Source of the DNA: Gemmatimonadota bacterium
GTDB lineage: Bacteria > Gemmatimonadota > Gemmatimonadetes > Gemmatimonadales > GWC2-71-9
Assembly: GCA_020351775.1 (NCBI GenBank)
Contig: CP070666.1
Location: 2,383,069-2,442,524 of the forward strand
DNA length: 59,456 nt
Direction: 5' to 3'
Below, piece after piece: positions 1 through 8,809 of this stretch (position 1 is the first letter of the stretch; every line of letters begins with the position of its first letter). Both the position numbers and the translations under genes were made by a program. The notes under the pieces were generated by a model that was given only the letters and a program-made list of their open reading frames with translations, searched no databases and was not told where the DNA came from.

Positions 1-1586
1 TCCTCCTTGAAGTAATCCAACGGATCAAGTTTCATCAGCAGGGCCAGGTATGTTGGGTTATACGAGCTCGATACGATTGTCGGCCGACTCACAATGTCTT
101 CCTGATACGCTCCACCGATCCACACGTCGTGCCCCCGCGAGAGACGGTACCAGGCACCGAACTCGTATTGCCATGCCTTGCGGCCGAACGAATACCCCAG
201 CTTCGTTCGCAGCGTCACGTTCGGTGACAAACCCCGCCACGTCCAGCCAGCGCCGAGATAAAGGGATTCAGCTCGATTGAAATGAAAGAAGTCTTGATTG
301 GTCGTGAACAAGAGGGCCAGGCCCAAACCCGTTGCCGCGCGACTCCCGATCGAGGCCGGCCGACTTCTCATCGAGTCTATGCGCGCATAAGCGGCCTGCT
401 CGACAGCAGTGAGTCTCCCATCGTTGTGATTCTCCCACGTTGTGCTGTCCACGTTGTCTGCACCTTCGTCGACCACAACCACAAAAGCTCCGATATCGTC
501 GGGTACGTCGCCTTCATCGAAGTGGAAATCGCTGAGCGAGGCCCGGTGCTGGAAGCCGATGCGCCTGGGAACACCTGGAATCGGAATGCCGAAGTGGATC
601 CGGCCGGAAAACGTGATCTCATACGGCATCCAGTAGTTGTCGCCGTAGTCACGCAGCCGCTGACGGTAGCGCAGATCGTCAAAGAACTCGAACCGCACTG
701 CACTATTGAACCGAACATCGATTGCCAGTACATCGAATGTCGAGTCAGCAACGTCGATCATGCCGGCAAAGAGTGGCGCACCCTCGGTATTGGGCACAAT
801 GGTCAGGCGATAGACCTTGCGATCATCCACGGAGAGGGAGTCGATTAGATGATAACTGTAGTGGTCAAGTGCGTCGTCTGCCGTCGGCGAGACCACCAGA
901 TACTTCTCAAGATCGATGCGATCTCGGTTGAAGTTGACGATCTGACCGACCGATACGAGGTTCTGCTCGGCAGGCAAATTGCTCGTTTGCCGGCGTGCTG
1001 TGATTATCTCCTGATACTTGTCAGGTTTCTTCCAGTGCGCCGTTGTCTCGGTCTCTGTGATGATCAGCACCGCATCGGCTGAATCCCGGTCCTTCGTCAG
1101 ATCACTAATGACTAGCTTGACATAGGCCTTGTAGCTGTAATCCTGGATTCGCTCCAACACGTCGTTCTTCCTAGCTATCGCACGGCGGATTATCCGCGTC
1201 GCGCGGCTCTCGCCGATGCCTGAGACCACGACTGTGTCGAGATCCACCGCTAGGCGATTCATGAACACGTCCTGGACTACGTCATCCTCGGACCTGGCGA
1301 CCACTACGGCCGCCATGGCAAAGCCAACCTGGCGGAACTCGAGTCGCACAGCATCGACCGGGACTCGCAAGCTGTAGAAGCCTCTGCGGTCTGTGAGTGT
1401 GGTCGACTCGGTCTCGGTGACACGGACGACGGCAAACGGGATTGGCCTTCCTGTGAAAGTGTCATACACAGTGCCGCTGATCGTGCGATCAGCTCCAGCC
1501 GATTCCTGCTGGCACACAATCGGGGTAGCGGCCACGATCGATACCGCCAACATCAATCCCGCAGGTTGTAGTGATCTCAGTATCAT
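1..1586 (-). CDS. CarboxypepD_reg-like / DUF5686-type outer membrane protein, C-terminus cut by window edge
   Basis: I translated this frame by hand; it stays open from the ATG at 1586 to base 1, so about 528 residues are present and the C-terminus is missing. The first 25 or so residues form a hydrophobic signal peptide. Residues about 32-110 look like a carboxypeptidase regulatory-like beta-sandwich (ISGTVYD..TG.PI, then TDRRGFYSL, then LEFRQVGF). After the linker LDTVVVSG come an ATRIIRRAIARKND segment and the RRQTSNLPAEQ stretch typical of DUF5686 proteins of FCB-group bacteria, which are TonB-receptor-like surface proteins. The part near the edge (IGGAYQEDIV, SRPTIV) should enter the beta-barrel. 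It starts 26 bases after the Mre11-like gene, so co-transcription is likely. The family call is pattern recognition; substrate unknown. Confidence 0.85.
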   Translation of the reverse strand, partial: MILRSLQPAGLMLAVSIVAATPIVCQQESAGADRTISGTVYDTFTGRPIPFAVVRVTETESTTLTDRRGFYSLRVPVDAVRLEFRQVGFAMAAVVVARSEDDVVQDVFMNRLAVDLDTVVVSGIGESRATRIIRRAIARKNDVLERIQDYSYKAYVKLVISDLTKDRDSADAVLIITETETTAHWKKPDKYQEIITARRQTSNLPAEQNLVSVGQIVNFNRDRIDLEKYLVVSPTADDALDHYSYHLIDSLSVDDRKVYRLTIVPNTEGAPLFAGMIDVADSTFDVLAIDVRFNSAVRFEFFDDLRYRQRLRDYGDNYWMPYEITFSGRIHFGIPIPGVPRRIGFQHRASLSDFHFDEGDVPDDIGAFVVVVDEGADNVDSTTWENHNDGRLTAVEQAAYARIDSMRSRPASIGSRAATGLGLALLFTTNQDFFHFNRAESLYLGAGWTWRGLSPNVTLRTKLGYSFGRKAWQYEFGAWYRLSRGHDVWIGGAYQEDIVSRPTIVSSSYNPTYLALLMKLDPLDYFKE

Positions 1587-1612
1587 CAAAAACACAGCAT
1601 ACTCGCGACTAC

Positions 1613-2674
1613 CTACCGCATCTTCCGTTGGTGCGCATCGACCTGGACACGCGCGTCAACCAGCACTGCCTCGATATTCATTGTGGCCGGCGCAAGCGCT
1701 CGCAGGTGCGCCGCTCTGACCAAGTTACGCACCTCCTCATCCGGGTACCCATGAATCCTGAGCCGCAGGATTGAATCTACTGGTGCCCCGTCGATGACCT
1801 TGCGAATCTCCGACCCGAGGCGCACCGCGGCATCTCCGTTGGCCTGAAAGTCTGCCATAACCATCGGCCTGGCCGGCAGTTCCCGGAACTCCCACTTGCT
1901 CAATATCCCCCCTGAGAGACCAGCGGACGCAAACTCGAGCAGCAAGAACCCCTTGGGTTCGTCCCGCTCGGCAAACGACGTGCGCTCGATCGAGCCCGGG
2001 TAGACCACCGGCACATCCAGGGCCCTTCCCCGGAGATCCCTGGTGAGAACCTGGTGACGATGGATATGCCCGGAGAGCACGGCTGCAAACGAGCGTGGAA
2101 CCTCCGCCAACCGTACGACATCTCTCTCATACGTGAACGTGTAATCACTCGGCCCCACGGTGGCACCCTCAAAAGTGTGGTGCACACACAGCAGGCTAAT
2201 GTCGGCTCCCACGCCGCTACAACCGGTATCGTTGAGCAGATCCATGAAGGCCGAGCGGACACCGTGCCGGTAGTACGGGAAACCAGCAAGTGCAACCTTT
2301 GCTCCTGACCCTTCTACAATGAACGTCCTCGGCCGGTCGAACACATGGATCCGAGGATGGAGCGCCAACATCGGATAGGGAATCCTGGAGCGTTCGTGGT
2401 TGCCCGGCACCAAGACCACGTGAATCCCAGCCGTCGCCAGCTTCTTCAGCGGCTGGAACACCTGCTGTACTAGACTCGTGGGAACCCGGCTGCGGTAGAA
2501 CAGGTCTCCACCGTGAATTACGAAGTCGACTCGCTCTTGTACCGCGACGTCGAGTGTACGCTCGAAGTTCTCGAAGAAGTCATGACCCCGACGACGCCGG
2601 TTTATCCGAGGTCGTTGAGGCAAGTCGAAGCCGAGATGTGTGTCTGCTAGGAAGAGTACACGAATAACCGTCAT
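1613..2674 (-). CDS. Mre11/SbcD-like metallophosphoesterase (DNA repair exonuclease)
   Basis: A 353-residue calcineurin-like phosphoesterase. The metal-binding motifs appear in order: LADTHLG (Asp11, His13), GGDLF (Asp57), PGNHE (Asn92, His93), a VHHTF histidine pair near residue 165, and SGHIH (residues 201-205). The spacing and the THLGFD start are those of SbcD, Mre11 and YhaO nucleases, which cut DNA ends with manganese. An SbcC/Rad50-like ATPase would be the expected partner, but none lies in the window. I chose the ATG at 2674 because the protein then begins directly with the first beta-strand; an in-frame start at 2725 would add 17 residues of no recognisable fold. The gene lies between the small basic protein gene (167 bases upstream) and the DUF5686-type gene. 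Nuclease function is a family inference. Confidence 0.85.
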   Translation of the reverse strand: MTVIRVLFLADTHLGFDLPQRPRINRRRRGHDFFENFERTLDVAVQERVDFVIHGGDLFYRSRVPTSLVQQVFQPLKKLATAGIHVVLVPGNHERSRIPYPMLALHPRIHVFDRPRTFIVEGSGAKVALAGFPYYRHGVRSAFMDLLNDTGCSGVGADISLLCVHHTFEGATVGPSDYTFTYERDVVRLAEVPRSFAAVLSGHIHRHQVLTRDLRGRALDVPVVYPGSIERTSFAERDEPKGFLLLEFASAGLSGGILSKWEFRELPARPMVMADFQANGDAAVRLGSEIRKVIDGAPVDSILRLRIHGYPDEEVRNLVRAAHLRALAPATMNIEAVLVDARVQVDAHQRKMR

Positions 2675-2841
2675 CCCGTTGTCCCACTCATCCGGTTTCC
2701 CGCTGCTCCTGACATGCTGGACCACTGGCCGTGGGTGCTTCTGAATCGAATCAACGATTCACAATCTCGTGGCAGCCCCTATCAGCGGGATACAGCCAAT
2801 TGATGGCGGCGATTTTGTGCGGGACACTGGGACCCGACCCA

Positions 2842-2943
2842 TCACTTCTTTCTCAACCGCATTCCCACGTGACGTTTGTGTCGCATCCGGCGGCGTTTGC
2901 TGCCGATCTTCCTTCTGCCACGGTGCTTCTTGGGATATCCCAT
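2842..2943 (-). CDS. 33-residue basic protein, probable AURKAIP1/COX24-type ribosome-associated protein
   Basis: A 34-codon frame read directly from the minus strand: MGYPKKHRGRRKIG, then SKRRRMRHKRHVGMRLRKK, then TGA. More than half of the residues are Lys, Arg or His, and there is no acidic residue. A perfect AGGAGGT ribosome-binding site lies four bases before the ATG, which makes translation very likely. The KRRRMRHKRH...RLRKK pattern resembles the AURKAIP1/COX24 domain, known as a small ribosomal-subunit protein in mitochondria and in some bacteria (bS22 of mycobacteria). The bacterial THX protein is another short basic ribosomal protein, but its sequence pattern differs. Family assignment is by eye. 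The gene heads the minus-strand group that continues with the Mre11-like nuclease. Confidence 0.75.
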   Translation of the reverse strand: MGYPKKHRGRRKIGSKRRRMRHKRHVGMRLRKK

Positions 2944-2947
2944 ATGC

Positions 2948-2954
2948 ACCTCCT
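2948..2954 (-). promoter_or_regulatory. Strong Shine-Dalgarno of the 33-residue basic protein
   Basis: The minus strand reads AGGAGGT, then four bases, then ATG at 2943. It is one of the best ribosome-binding sites in the window and is the main reason for calling such a short frame a gene. Confidence 0.8.
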
Positions 2955-3267
2955 CTGCTCAGTCGGCTGCATCCTGACGGTGAACCGCAGGACCAGCTCA
3001 ATGGCGCAACATGGAGGGCGACTCTGGAAGATCCGTGAAAGATCCACCTTTGTAGAATACCCCACGAGTACGGAAGGTGCCAGCCGAGCCTGTTGAAGCC
3101 GTCTAAATGTGGTTGCCTGGCCGTCACACCGGGTCGCCTCTATCTTAATCGCGTTGCTACGCGACGAGATCGACGCAGTAGCCGAGCCTAACGGGCTCGC
3201 CCAACACGCGTGATGGGCGGTTTGCCTCGAAACGTCCTGTAAAGTCCTGGTAGAGTCTCTCGACACG
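2955..3267. other. Divergent intergenic region between the basic-protein gene and the MscS gene
   Basis: About 310 bases separate the start of the small basic protein (minus) from the MscS start (plus). It should hold both promoters. I found no convincing -35/-10 pair, no strong hairpin and no reading frame with a ribosome-binding site. A GTGGGGTATTCT stretch on the minus strand could carry a -10 box, but no -35 fits it. Confidence 0.5.
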
Positions 3268-5772
3268 ATGCGCCACGCTAAGCCCTTGATTCGTTGCAGC
3301 CTCCCAGCGCTCACGCTGCTGCTATTGCAGTCGAGCCCGGTCCTCTCAGATCCAGTCTTGGCTCAGGTGATACCGGCCGCCCAACAGACATCCGGCGACA
3401 CAGCGAGAGCCGACACGATTCCCGCAATCATACCCGCTTCACAGATAGGCCGGGCTGCAGAGGAGGCCGTAGCGCAGATTCTCCAGATTCGCTCCGGCCT
3501 GGCCCTCGACCCAGCGCTCTTTGCGATCGACTCTGCACTGACCCCCTTCACCAAATCGCTCGAGGAGCTGCGGCAGCGTTCAGATTCAGGGAGATTGGCC
3601 GGGATGTCATTGCGCTCAATGGATGACCTCCTGGGCCGCTGGCGCAACCGTGAGGATCAAGTCAGGCGGTGGCAGCAGAGTCTGGAAGTTGAATCCGGCG
3701 AGCTAGATGCGGCGAGAGACTCACTCGCCGAAATCCGGCGAGTGTGGGAAGCCACCCTTCAGTCGGCGAGGGATCAGGAGCTACCGGAGGCAATGGCCGC
3801 AACCATTCAGTCGGTGCTCGAAAGCGTCGGCGAATCCGAAGCGGAACTCGCGGCATCGCGCGATGCATTGCTGACAATCCTCAGCCGCGTCTCGCAGATG
3901 GGGACGGAGATAGCCCAATGGGAAGCCACCGTTGAGCAGGCGGCGGTCGGCGCGCGGAGGCGCATCCTATCGGCGGACAGTCGACCGCTGTGGGAGGCTC
4001 TATTCGTCCCTGGGGACTCGCTGGCAGTGGGCCACAACCTGCGCAGTACCTGGGACGAGAACAGGGCTCACATAAGTGACTTCATAGCAGAGCACGAGCA
4101 GCAACTGCTAGTGCAGCTGCTTCTCCTCGCCGCCCTCGTTGTCGCACTGATCGGCCTGCAACGCTCGGTGCAGAGATGGGGTGCAGATGACGAAGACCTC
4201 AAGCCATCAGCCCATATTCTCTCACGACCGTTCTCCACAGCCCTGGTCCTGACTCTGCTGTGTACCCGGTTGCTACACCCTCGTGCTCCGACAGTGGTGT
4301 ACGATATCGCAGGCTTCCTGTGGCTCATCCCGGTGCTGCGCCTAGTGCCTGGCATTCTCAAGCCGGCCATGCGTGTGGCCGCCTACGGCTTGATGGGCCT
4401 CTATGCGTTTGCGGAGATCACCGATCCGCTCGCCAGCTATGCTCTCGGATCGCGCCTCGTACTGCTGCTCTTGACCGTGCTGGCATTTGCGGGACTGGCC
4501 TATACCATCAGGTCCGGGGGTGCCGACCGCATTCCGGGAAGCGGGTTATGGCGGCGCGTGGGGATCTTCGTATCTCGCGTAGCACTGCTACTGCTGGCGG
4601 TCTCGTTTGCAGCCAACGTGCTGGGGTTCGTGCGGCTTTCCTTCCTACTCACCCGGGCGACGCTTACCAGTGCCTTCGCGGCACTCATTGGCCTCGTTCT
4701 GGTTGAAGTACTCAAGGGCGTCACAGTCGCTCTACTACGCCGCGGCCCTGCGCGATGGCTCCGATCCGTGCGTTTCTCATACGGTGTCTTGATCCGTCGG
4801 ATCACACGGCTGGTGAATCTTGGAGTCCTGATTCTCTGGCTCGCTGTATCGCTCAATCAGTTCGAGCTGCTCGTCCCCATCTGGAATCTCTTGGTGCAAA
4901 TCCTGGTCCGCGAATGGACCGTCGGCAGTTGGCAAATATCACTCGCGGACATTATCGCATTCCTGTTGGCCCTGTGGCTCGCAGTCTGGATTTCCCGCAC
5001 CATCCGCGCCGTGCTCAGAGAAGACGTGCTCCCCAGGATGGAGTTGGGACGCGGCGTGCCACAGACCGTATCCACGATGGCCCACTACCTCGTTCTGCTG
5101 ATCGGATTCATGGTTGCCGCTGGTGCTGCCGGCTTCGACCTCACCAAGGTCACATTATTGGCAGGGGCTCTCGGCGTCGGTATCGGCTTTGGCTTGCAGA
5201 ATGTTGTGAACAACTTCATATCCGGCCTGATCTTGATGTTCGAGCGACCGATTCAGATCGGCGACACGATTGACATCGAGAACCTCAGAGGTGTGGTGAA
5301 ACAGATAGGCATCCGCGCCAGCATAGTCAGAACGTATGACGGAGCTGAAGTCATTGTTCCCAATGGTGACCTGATTGCTGGCAGAGTTACCAACTGGACA
5401 CTGTCCGACAGACTGCGCCGGATCGAACTGCCAGTGGGCGTGGCATACGGGTCAGATCCCAAATACATTCTCAAGATCCTGGAGGAGACGGCCAAGAAAC
5501 ACGAGGATGTATTGGACGATCCCGCACCCTTCGGGCAGTTCATCGGTTTCGGGGAAAGCTCTCTCGATTTCGTGCTCCGCTTCTGGACCGCCAAATTCGA
5601 AGAGTGGCTCACAGTCAGCAGCAGAGTTGCCGTTGCAGTAAACGATGCCCTGCTCGAAGCAGGTATAGAAATCCCGTTCCCCCAGAGAGATCTTCATCTG
5701 AGATCGGTGAGCGAGAACACGTTTGAAGCGTTAACCAGGAAGAGCACCAACGGCTCTGACTCGCAGTGTTGA
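3268..5772 (+). CDS. Large MscS-family mechanosensitive channel
   Basis: 834 residues, about three times the length of E. coli MscS, so it belongs to the large MscK/MscM-like or plant-like class. Residues 1-33 are a signal peptide. Residues about 50-270 are a hydrophilic, helix-rich periplasmic region rich in Glu, Arg and Gln, probably coiled coil. Several membrane helices follow from about residue 285 to 610. The pore helix and MscS signature lie near residues 620-660 (LLAGALGVGIGFGLQNVVNN, FISGLILMFERP), followed by the beta domain (IQIGDTIDI, YDGAEVIVPN) and the cytoplasmic alpha/beta part. The role would be release of small solutes at hypo-osmotic shock or membrane tension. The next gene starts 41 bases downstream, so the two may be co-transcribed. 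Confidence 0.93.
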   Translation: MRHAKPLIRCSLPALTLLLLQSSPVLSDPVLAQVIPAAQQTSGDTARADTIPAIIPASQIGRAAEEAVAQILQIRSGLALDPALFAIDSALTPFTKSLEELRQRSDSGRLAGMSLRSMDDLLGRWRNREDQVRRWQQSLEVESGELDAARDSLAEIRRVWEATLQSARDQELPEAMAATIQSVLESVGESEAELAASRDALLTILSRVSQMGTEIAQWEATVEQAAVGARRRILSADSRPLWEALFVPGDSLAVGHNLRSTWDENRAHISDFIAEHEQQLLVQLLLLAALVVALIGLQRSVQRWGADDEDLKPSAHILSRPFSTALVLTLLCTRLLHPRAPTVVYDIAGFLWLIPVLRLVPGILKPAMRVAAYGLMGLYAFAEITDPLASYALGSRLVLLLLTVLAFAGLAYTIRSGGADRIPGSGLWRRVGIFVSRVALLLLAVSFAANVLGFVRLSFLLTRATLTSAFAALIGLVLVEVLKGVTVALLRRGPARWLRSVRFSYGVLIRRITRLVNLGVLILWLAVSLNQFELLVPIWNLLVQILVREWTVGSWQISLADIIAFLLALWLAVWISRTIRAVLREDVLPRMELGRGVPQTVSTMAHYLVLLIGFMVAAGAAGFDLTKVTLLAGALGVGIGFGLQNVVNNFISGLILMFERPIQIGDTIDIENLRGVVKQIGIRASIVRTYDGAEVIVPNGDLIAGRVTNWTLSDRLRRIELPVGVAYGSDPKYILKILEETAKKHEDVLDDPAPFGQFIGFGESSLDFVLRFWTAKFEEWLTVSSRVAVAVNDALLEAGIEIPFPQRDLHLRSVSENTFEALTRKSTNGSDSQC

Positions 5773-5813
5773 CGAGCCGTCCGCACTCGGCGAATCGTGA
5801 ACCGGAATACACT

Positions 5814-7544
5814 ATGACTACCAAAAGAGGATTTCAGACAGGTGGCTTGGCGGTAGCGGCGATCCTGATCCTGTGCTGCGTCGGACCATCGAGTTCGGGG
5901 CTCGAGTTTGCGATATCATTTGATGAAACTGTCGAGCCCGAGCCGCAGGATGGCAGAGTCCTGCTGATCATCTCGGATCGCGCAGAGCCAGAGCCGCGCT
6001 TCCAAGTGTCAGCCGGCCGCAATGCGCCGCAGGTCTTTGGCATAGACATCGACGGACTGGAACCAGGCGCTGAGGCAGTGATAGACGCTGGCGTTTTCGG
6101 CTTCCCTCATGCAAGCCTCGCAGAGGTTCCCCCGGGTGACTACTATGTCCAGGCCGTGCTGCACAAGTACGAGACCTTCAACCTCGCGAATGGCAAAACG
6201 GTCAAGCTGCCGATGGACCGCGGTGAGGGTCAACGCTGGAACCGCGCGCCGGGCAACCTGTTAAGCACACCACAGCAAATCCATGTCGATCCGGCGAGGG
6301 CGGAACAGATTGCGATTACGCTGGATCAGGTGATTCCACCGATTCCGGAACCGGAGGACACCAAATACGTCAAGCACGTGAAGATCCAGAGCGATCTCCT
6401 CACGGAGTTCTGGGGTCGGCCTATGCATCTGGGAGCGCACGTGCTTGTCCCGGAGGGGTTCGACGTATACTCGGAAGCTCGCTACCCGCTTGTGGTCTTC
6501 CACGGGCACTTTCCTCGCGACTTCGGTGGGTTTCGAACCGAACCTCCGGATCCCGACCTGGAGCCCGATTACAGCGCTCGCTTCGACGTGCACGGTTACA
6601 ATCGGATTCAACAGCAAGAAGCCTACGATTTCTACGGGAGATGGATAAGTCCCGGTTTCCCGCGGATGCTGATCATACAAATCCAGCACGCAAACCCCTA
6701 CTACGACGATTCCTACGCCGTCAACTCGGCGAACCTCGGTCCCTATGGCGACGCCATCACTTATGAGTTGATCCCTTATATCGAGGAGCAGTTCCGTGGT
6801 ATAGGCGAGGGCTGGGCCAGGTTCCTCTACGGCGGCTCGACCGGAGGTTGGGAAGCGCTTGCTGTGCAGGTGATGTATCCGGATGAATACAACGGTACGT
6901 TCGCTGCCTGCCCCGACCCGATCGACTTTCGGGCGTACACGCTCGTGAACATCTATGAGGATGACAACGCCTACTACATAAGAGGACCGTTCAAGATCAC
7001 CGAGCGACCCGGCCACCGAAACTGGCTGGGAGAGGTCGACTTGACCCTGAAGGACTACAATCATCTGGAGCTGGTGCTGGGTACCAAGAGCCGCTCGGGT
7101 GATCAATGGGACATCTGGGAAGCCGTCTATTCACCGATGGGTGATGATGGATATCCTAAGAGGATTTGGGACAAGCTGACCGGAAAGATCGATCACGAAG
7201 TGGCTGAGTACTGGCGCGAGAACTACGACCTGCGGTACATAATGGAGCGTGATTGGGCCACGCTGGGGCCGAAGCTCGCGGGCAAGATCCACATCTACGT
7301 CGGCGACATGGACAACTATTATCTCAACAACGCCGTCTACCTGACGGAGGTGTTTCTGGAGAGCACCACCAACCCGTACTACGACGGCGAAGTGGACTAC
7401 GGCGACCGGGCTGAGCATTGTTGGAACGGTGACCACAACAACCCCAACCACATATCACGGCTCCGCTATAACACGATGTATGTGCCGAAGATCCTGGAGC
7501 GGTTGCGGGCGACGGCTCCGCCAGGTACAGGCCCATGGCGCTGA
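5814..7544 (+). CDS. Secreted putative esterase, alpha/beta-hydrolase fold
   Basis: 576 residues from the ATG at 5814; an in-frame upstream start at 5766 would overlap the MscS stop and precede the signal peptide. The N-terminus (KRGF..GGLAVAAILILCC) is an export signal. Residues about 30-170 are a beta-rich accessory region. The hydrolase part begins near residue 195 (HVLVPEGFD, YPLVVFHGHF). The nucleophile elbow is YGGSTGGWEA with Ser342, and a histidine lies in the C-terminal HCWNGDHNNP segment. This resembles the esterase-D/ferulic-acid-esterase-like PF00756 group. It is probably a periplasmic or extracellular hydrolase; the ester substrate cannot be read from the sequence. It follows the MscS gene by 41 bases and ends before a strong hairpin at 7640. 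Confidence 0.75.
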   Translation: MTTKRGFQTGGLAVAAILILCCVGPSSSGLEFAISFDETVEPEPQDGRVLLIISDRAEPEPRFQVSAGRNAPQVFGIDIDGLEPGAEAVIDAGVFGFPHASLAEVPPGDYYVQAVLHKYETFNLANGKTVKLPMDRGEGQRWNRAPGNLLSTPQQIHVDPARAEQIAITLDQVIPPIPEPEDTKYVKHVKIQSDLLTEFWGRPMHLGAHVLVPEGFDVYSEARYPLVVFHGHFPRDFGGFRTEPPDPDLEPDYSARFDVHGYNRIQQQEAYDFYGRWISPGFPRMLIIQIQHANPYYDDSYAVNSANLGPYGDAITYELIPYIEEQFRGIGEGWARFLYGGSTGGWEALAVQVMYPDEYNGTFAACPDPIDFRAYTLVNIYEDDNAYYIRGPFKITERPGHRNWLGEVDLTLKDYNHLELVLGTKSRSGDQWDIWEAVYSPMGDDGYPKRIWDKLTGKIDHEVAEYWRENYDLRYIMERDWATLGPKLAGKIHIYVGDMDNYYLNNAVYLTEVFLESTTNPYYDGEVDYGDRAEHCWNGDHNNPNHISRLRYNTMYVPKILERLRATAPPGTGPWR

Positions 7545-7639
7545 CCAACTTGCGGATCAACGAGCAGCTCGACGGCTAGACACGGATGCCCGCCAGGTCC
7601 TCATTGACCGGCGGCCGCATCTGCCCAGCGGGTCCACCA

Positions 7640-7669
7640 CCCGGCCGACCGGTCTGCCCGTCGGCCGGG
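7640..7669. terminator. GC-rich hairpin between convergent genes
   Basis: A perfect 10-base inverted repeat, CCCGGCCGAC (7640-7649) and GTCGGCCGGG (7660-7669), with a 10-base loop. It lies 95 bases after the esterase-like stop and about 60 bases after the stop of the converging cyclodeaminase gene. No long T-run follows, so it may act as a bidirectional, partly Rho-dependent terminator. Confidence 0.55.
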
Positions 7670-7700
7670 ACTTCACAGGCTTGCTCCAAGCTCTCCGCTA

Positions 7701-7728
7701 TCTGCATTCTACAATCTGCCACCCGCAA
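7701..7728. repeat. Degenerate heptamer tandem repeat
   Basis: Four seven-base units in phase: TCTGCAT, TCTACAA, TCTGCCA, CCCGCAA. They sit right at the 3-prime end of the cyclodeaminase gene (stop at 7731). A similar seven-base phasing occurs at 11960-12060. Confidence 0.5.
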
Positions 7729-7730
7729 GC

Positions 7731-8732
7731 CTAGCTCCCGACAGTCAGCCCCAACCCCATCTGTTTCGCTTTGCGGAACGCCAGCAGTGCTATCGCCGTG
7801 TCCTGCACGCCAACGCCGGTCAGGTCGCATACCGTGATCTCGTCCTCAGTATTGCGACCCAGCCTCGTGCCCGCTGCCAGCTCGCCCAATTCGGTTATGT
7901 CATGAGTTTCGTCGAGCAGGCCAGCGTTCTTGGCATGGTGCAGCTCTCCGAGCCGAAAGCACTGTGACCTGCTATCACAGCACAATCGGTCAGCTCTCTG
8001 GAGCACCTCGGGCTCGAGCTCTTGCTTGGCTTCACTATCTGATCCCATTGCCGTCAGATGCAGGCCCTCATGGAGCCAGCGGGCCTGCACTACTGGCTCC
8101 CGCGAGGGAGTCGCCGTAACGACTATGTCACTCCCACACACGACGCTACCTGCATCCGGTGCGACGACCACCTCACAGCCCAGCTCTGCTGCCACTTCCG
8201 GCCCGTACCGCTGCAGAGCACCGGCGTCCGTGTCAAATACCAGGATTTTCCTGAAGTCCCGCACCAGATGCAGGGCTCGTGCCTGGAACCTCCCCTGAGC
8301 ACCGGCCCCAATGATGCCCACGGTGGTGATCGACTCACGGGCGAGGTACTTGGCTGCCACAGCACCGGCCAGCGCGGTCCTCAGATCGGTCAAGTAGCCG
8401 TTGTCCAGCAACACAGCCCGAGGGAACCCCGTATCGACACTCAGGACGACCATCAGCCCACTGCCACTGGGGAGCCCCCGTCGCGGGTTGTCGAAGAAGC
8501 CCGATGCGATCTTAACGGCTAAGCTCTCGAGACCCTGAACGTAGGCCGACTTGACATCGACCTCGCCGTTGTGCTCCGGCACCTGGATCACCATGATCGG
8601 CGGCGCCGTGGCCTTTCCCTGGGCCAGCCGAGTGAATCCGTCCTCGACCGCGAGGAGAGCCTCCCGGTCCAACCCGACGCAGCTGCGCAGGTCGGACTCG
8701 GTGAGTACGGTGATCGGGGGCACTGAGGGCAA
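7731..8732 (-). CDS. Ornithine cyclodeaminase / mu-crystallin family protein
   Basis: 333 residues, the usual length for the family. A Rossmann motif GIIGAGAQGRFQARAL lies near residue 140, after the conserved stretches DVKSAYVQG, VKIASGFFDNP and the catalytic-region motif DNGYLTDLRTALAGA. The C-terminus has DLTGVGVQDTAIA, also typical. Members include ornithine cyclodeaminase, alanine dehydrogenase, ketimine reductase and ectoine-utilisation EutC-type enzymes, so the substrate is open. The start used is a TTG at 8732 with GGAGGGGAG just upstream; a GTG at 8723 is an alternative nine bases in. The gene lies 77 bases downstream of the amidohydrolase gene on the same strand, so the two may act together on a nitrogen-containing metabolite. 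Confidence 0.88.
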   Translation of the reverse strand: MPSVPPITVLTESDLRSCVGLDREALLAVEDGFTRLAQGKATAPPIMVIQVPEHNGEVDVKSAYVQGLESLAVKIASGFFDNPRRGLPSGSGLMVVLSVDTGFPRAVLLDNGYLTDLRTALAGAVAAKYLARESITTVGIIGAGAQGRFQARALHLVRDFRKILVFDTDAGALQRYGPEVAAELGCEVVVAPDAGSVVCGSDIVVTATPSREPVVQARWLHEGLHLTAMGSDSEAKQELEPEVLQRADRLCCDSRSQCFRLGELHHAKNAGLLDETHDITELGELAAGTRLGRNTEDEITVCDLTGVGVQDTAIALLAFRKAKQMGLGLTVGS

Positions 8733-8809
8733 CTCCCCTCCAGGGCCGGGTTCAAGTCATCACGGCGCTCCAGCACGGGCCCGGCTAGGGCACTGGAGGC
8801 AAACGGCCG

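Noticed and set aside
2944..3267. Sigma-54-like promoter (TGGCAC) on the minus strand before the basic-protein gene
   Set aside because: The GC element of the -12 box is missing at the required spacing.
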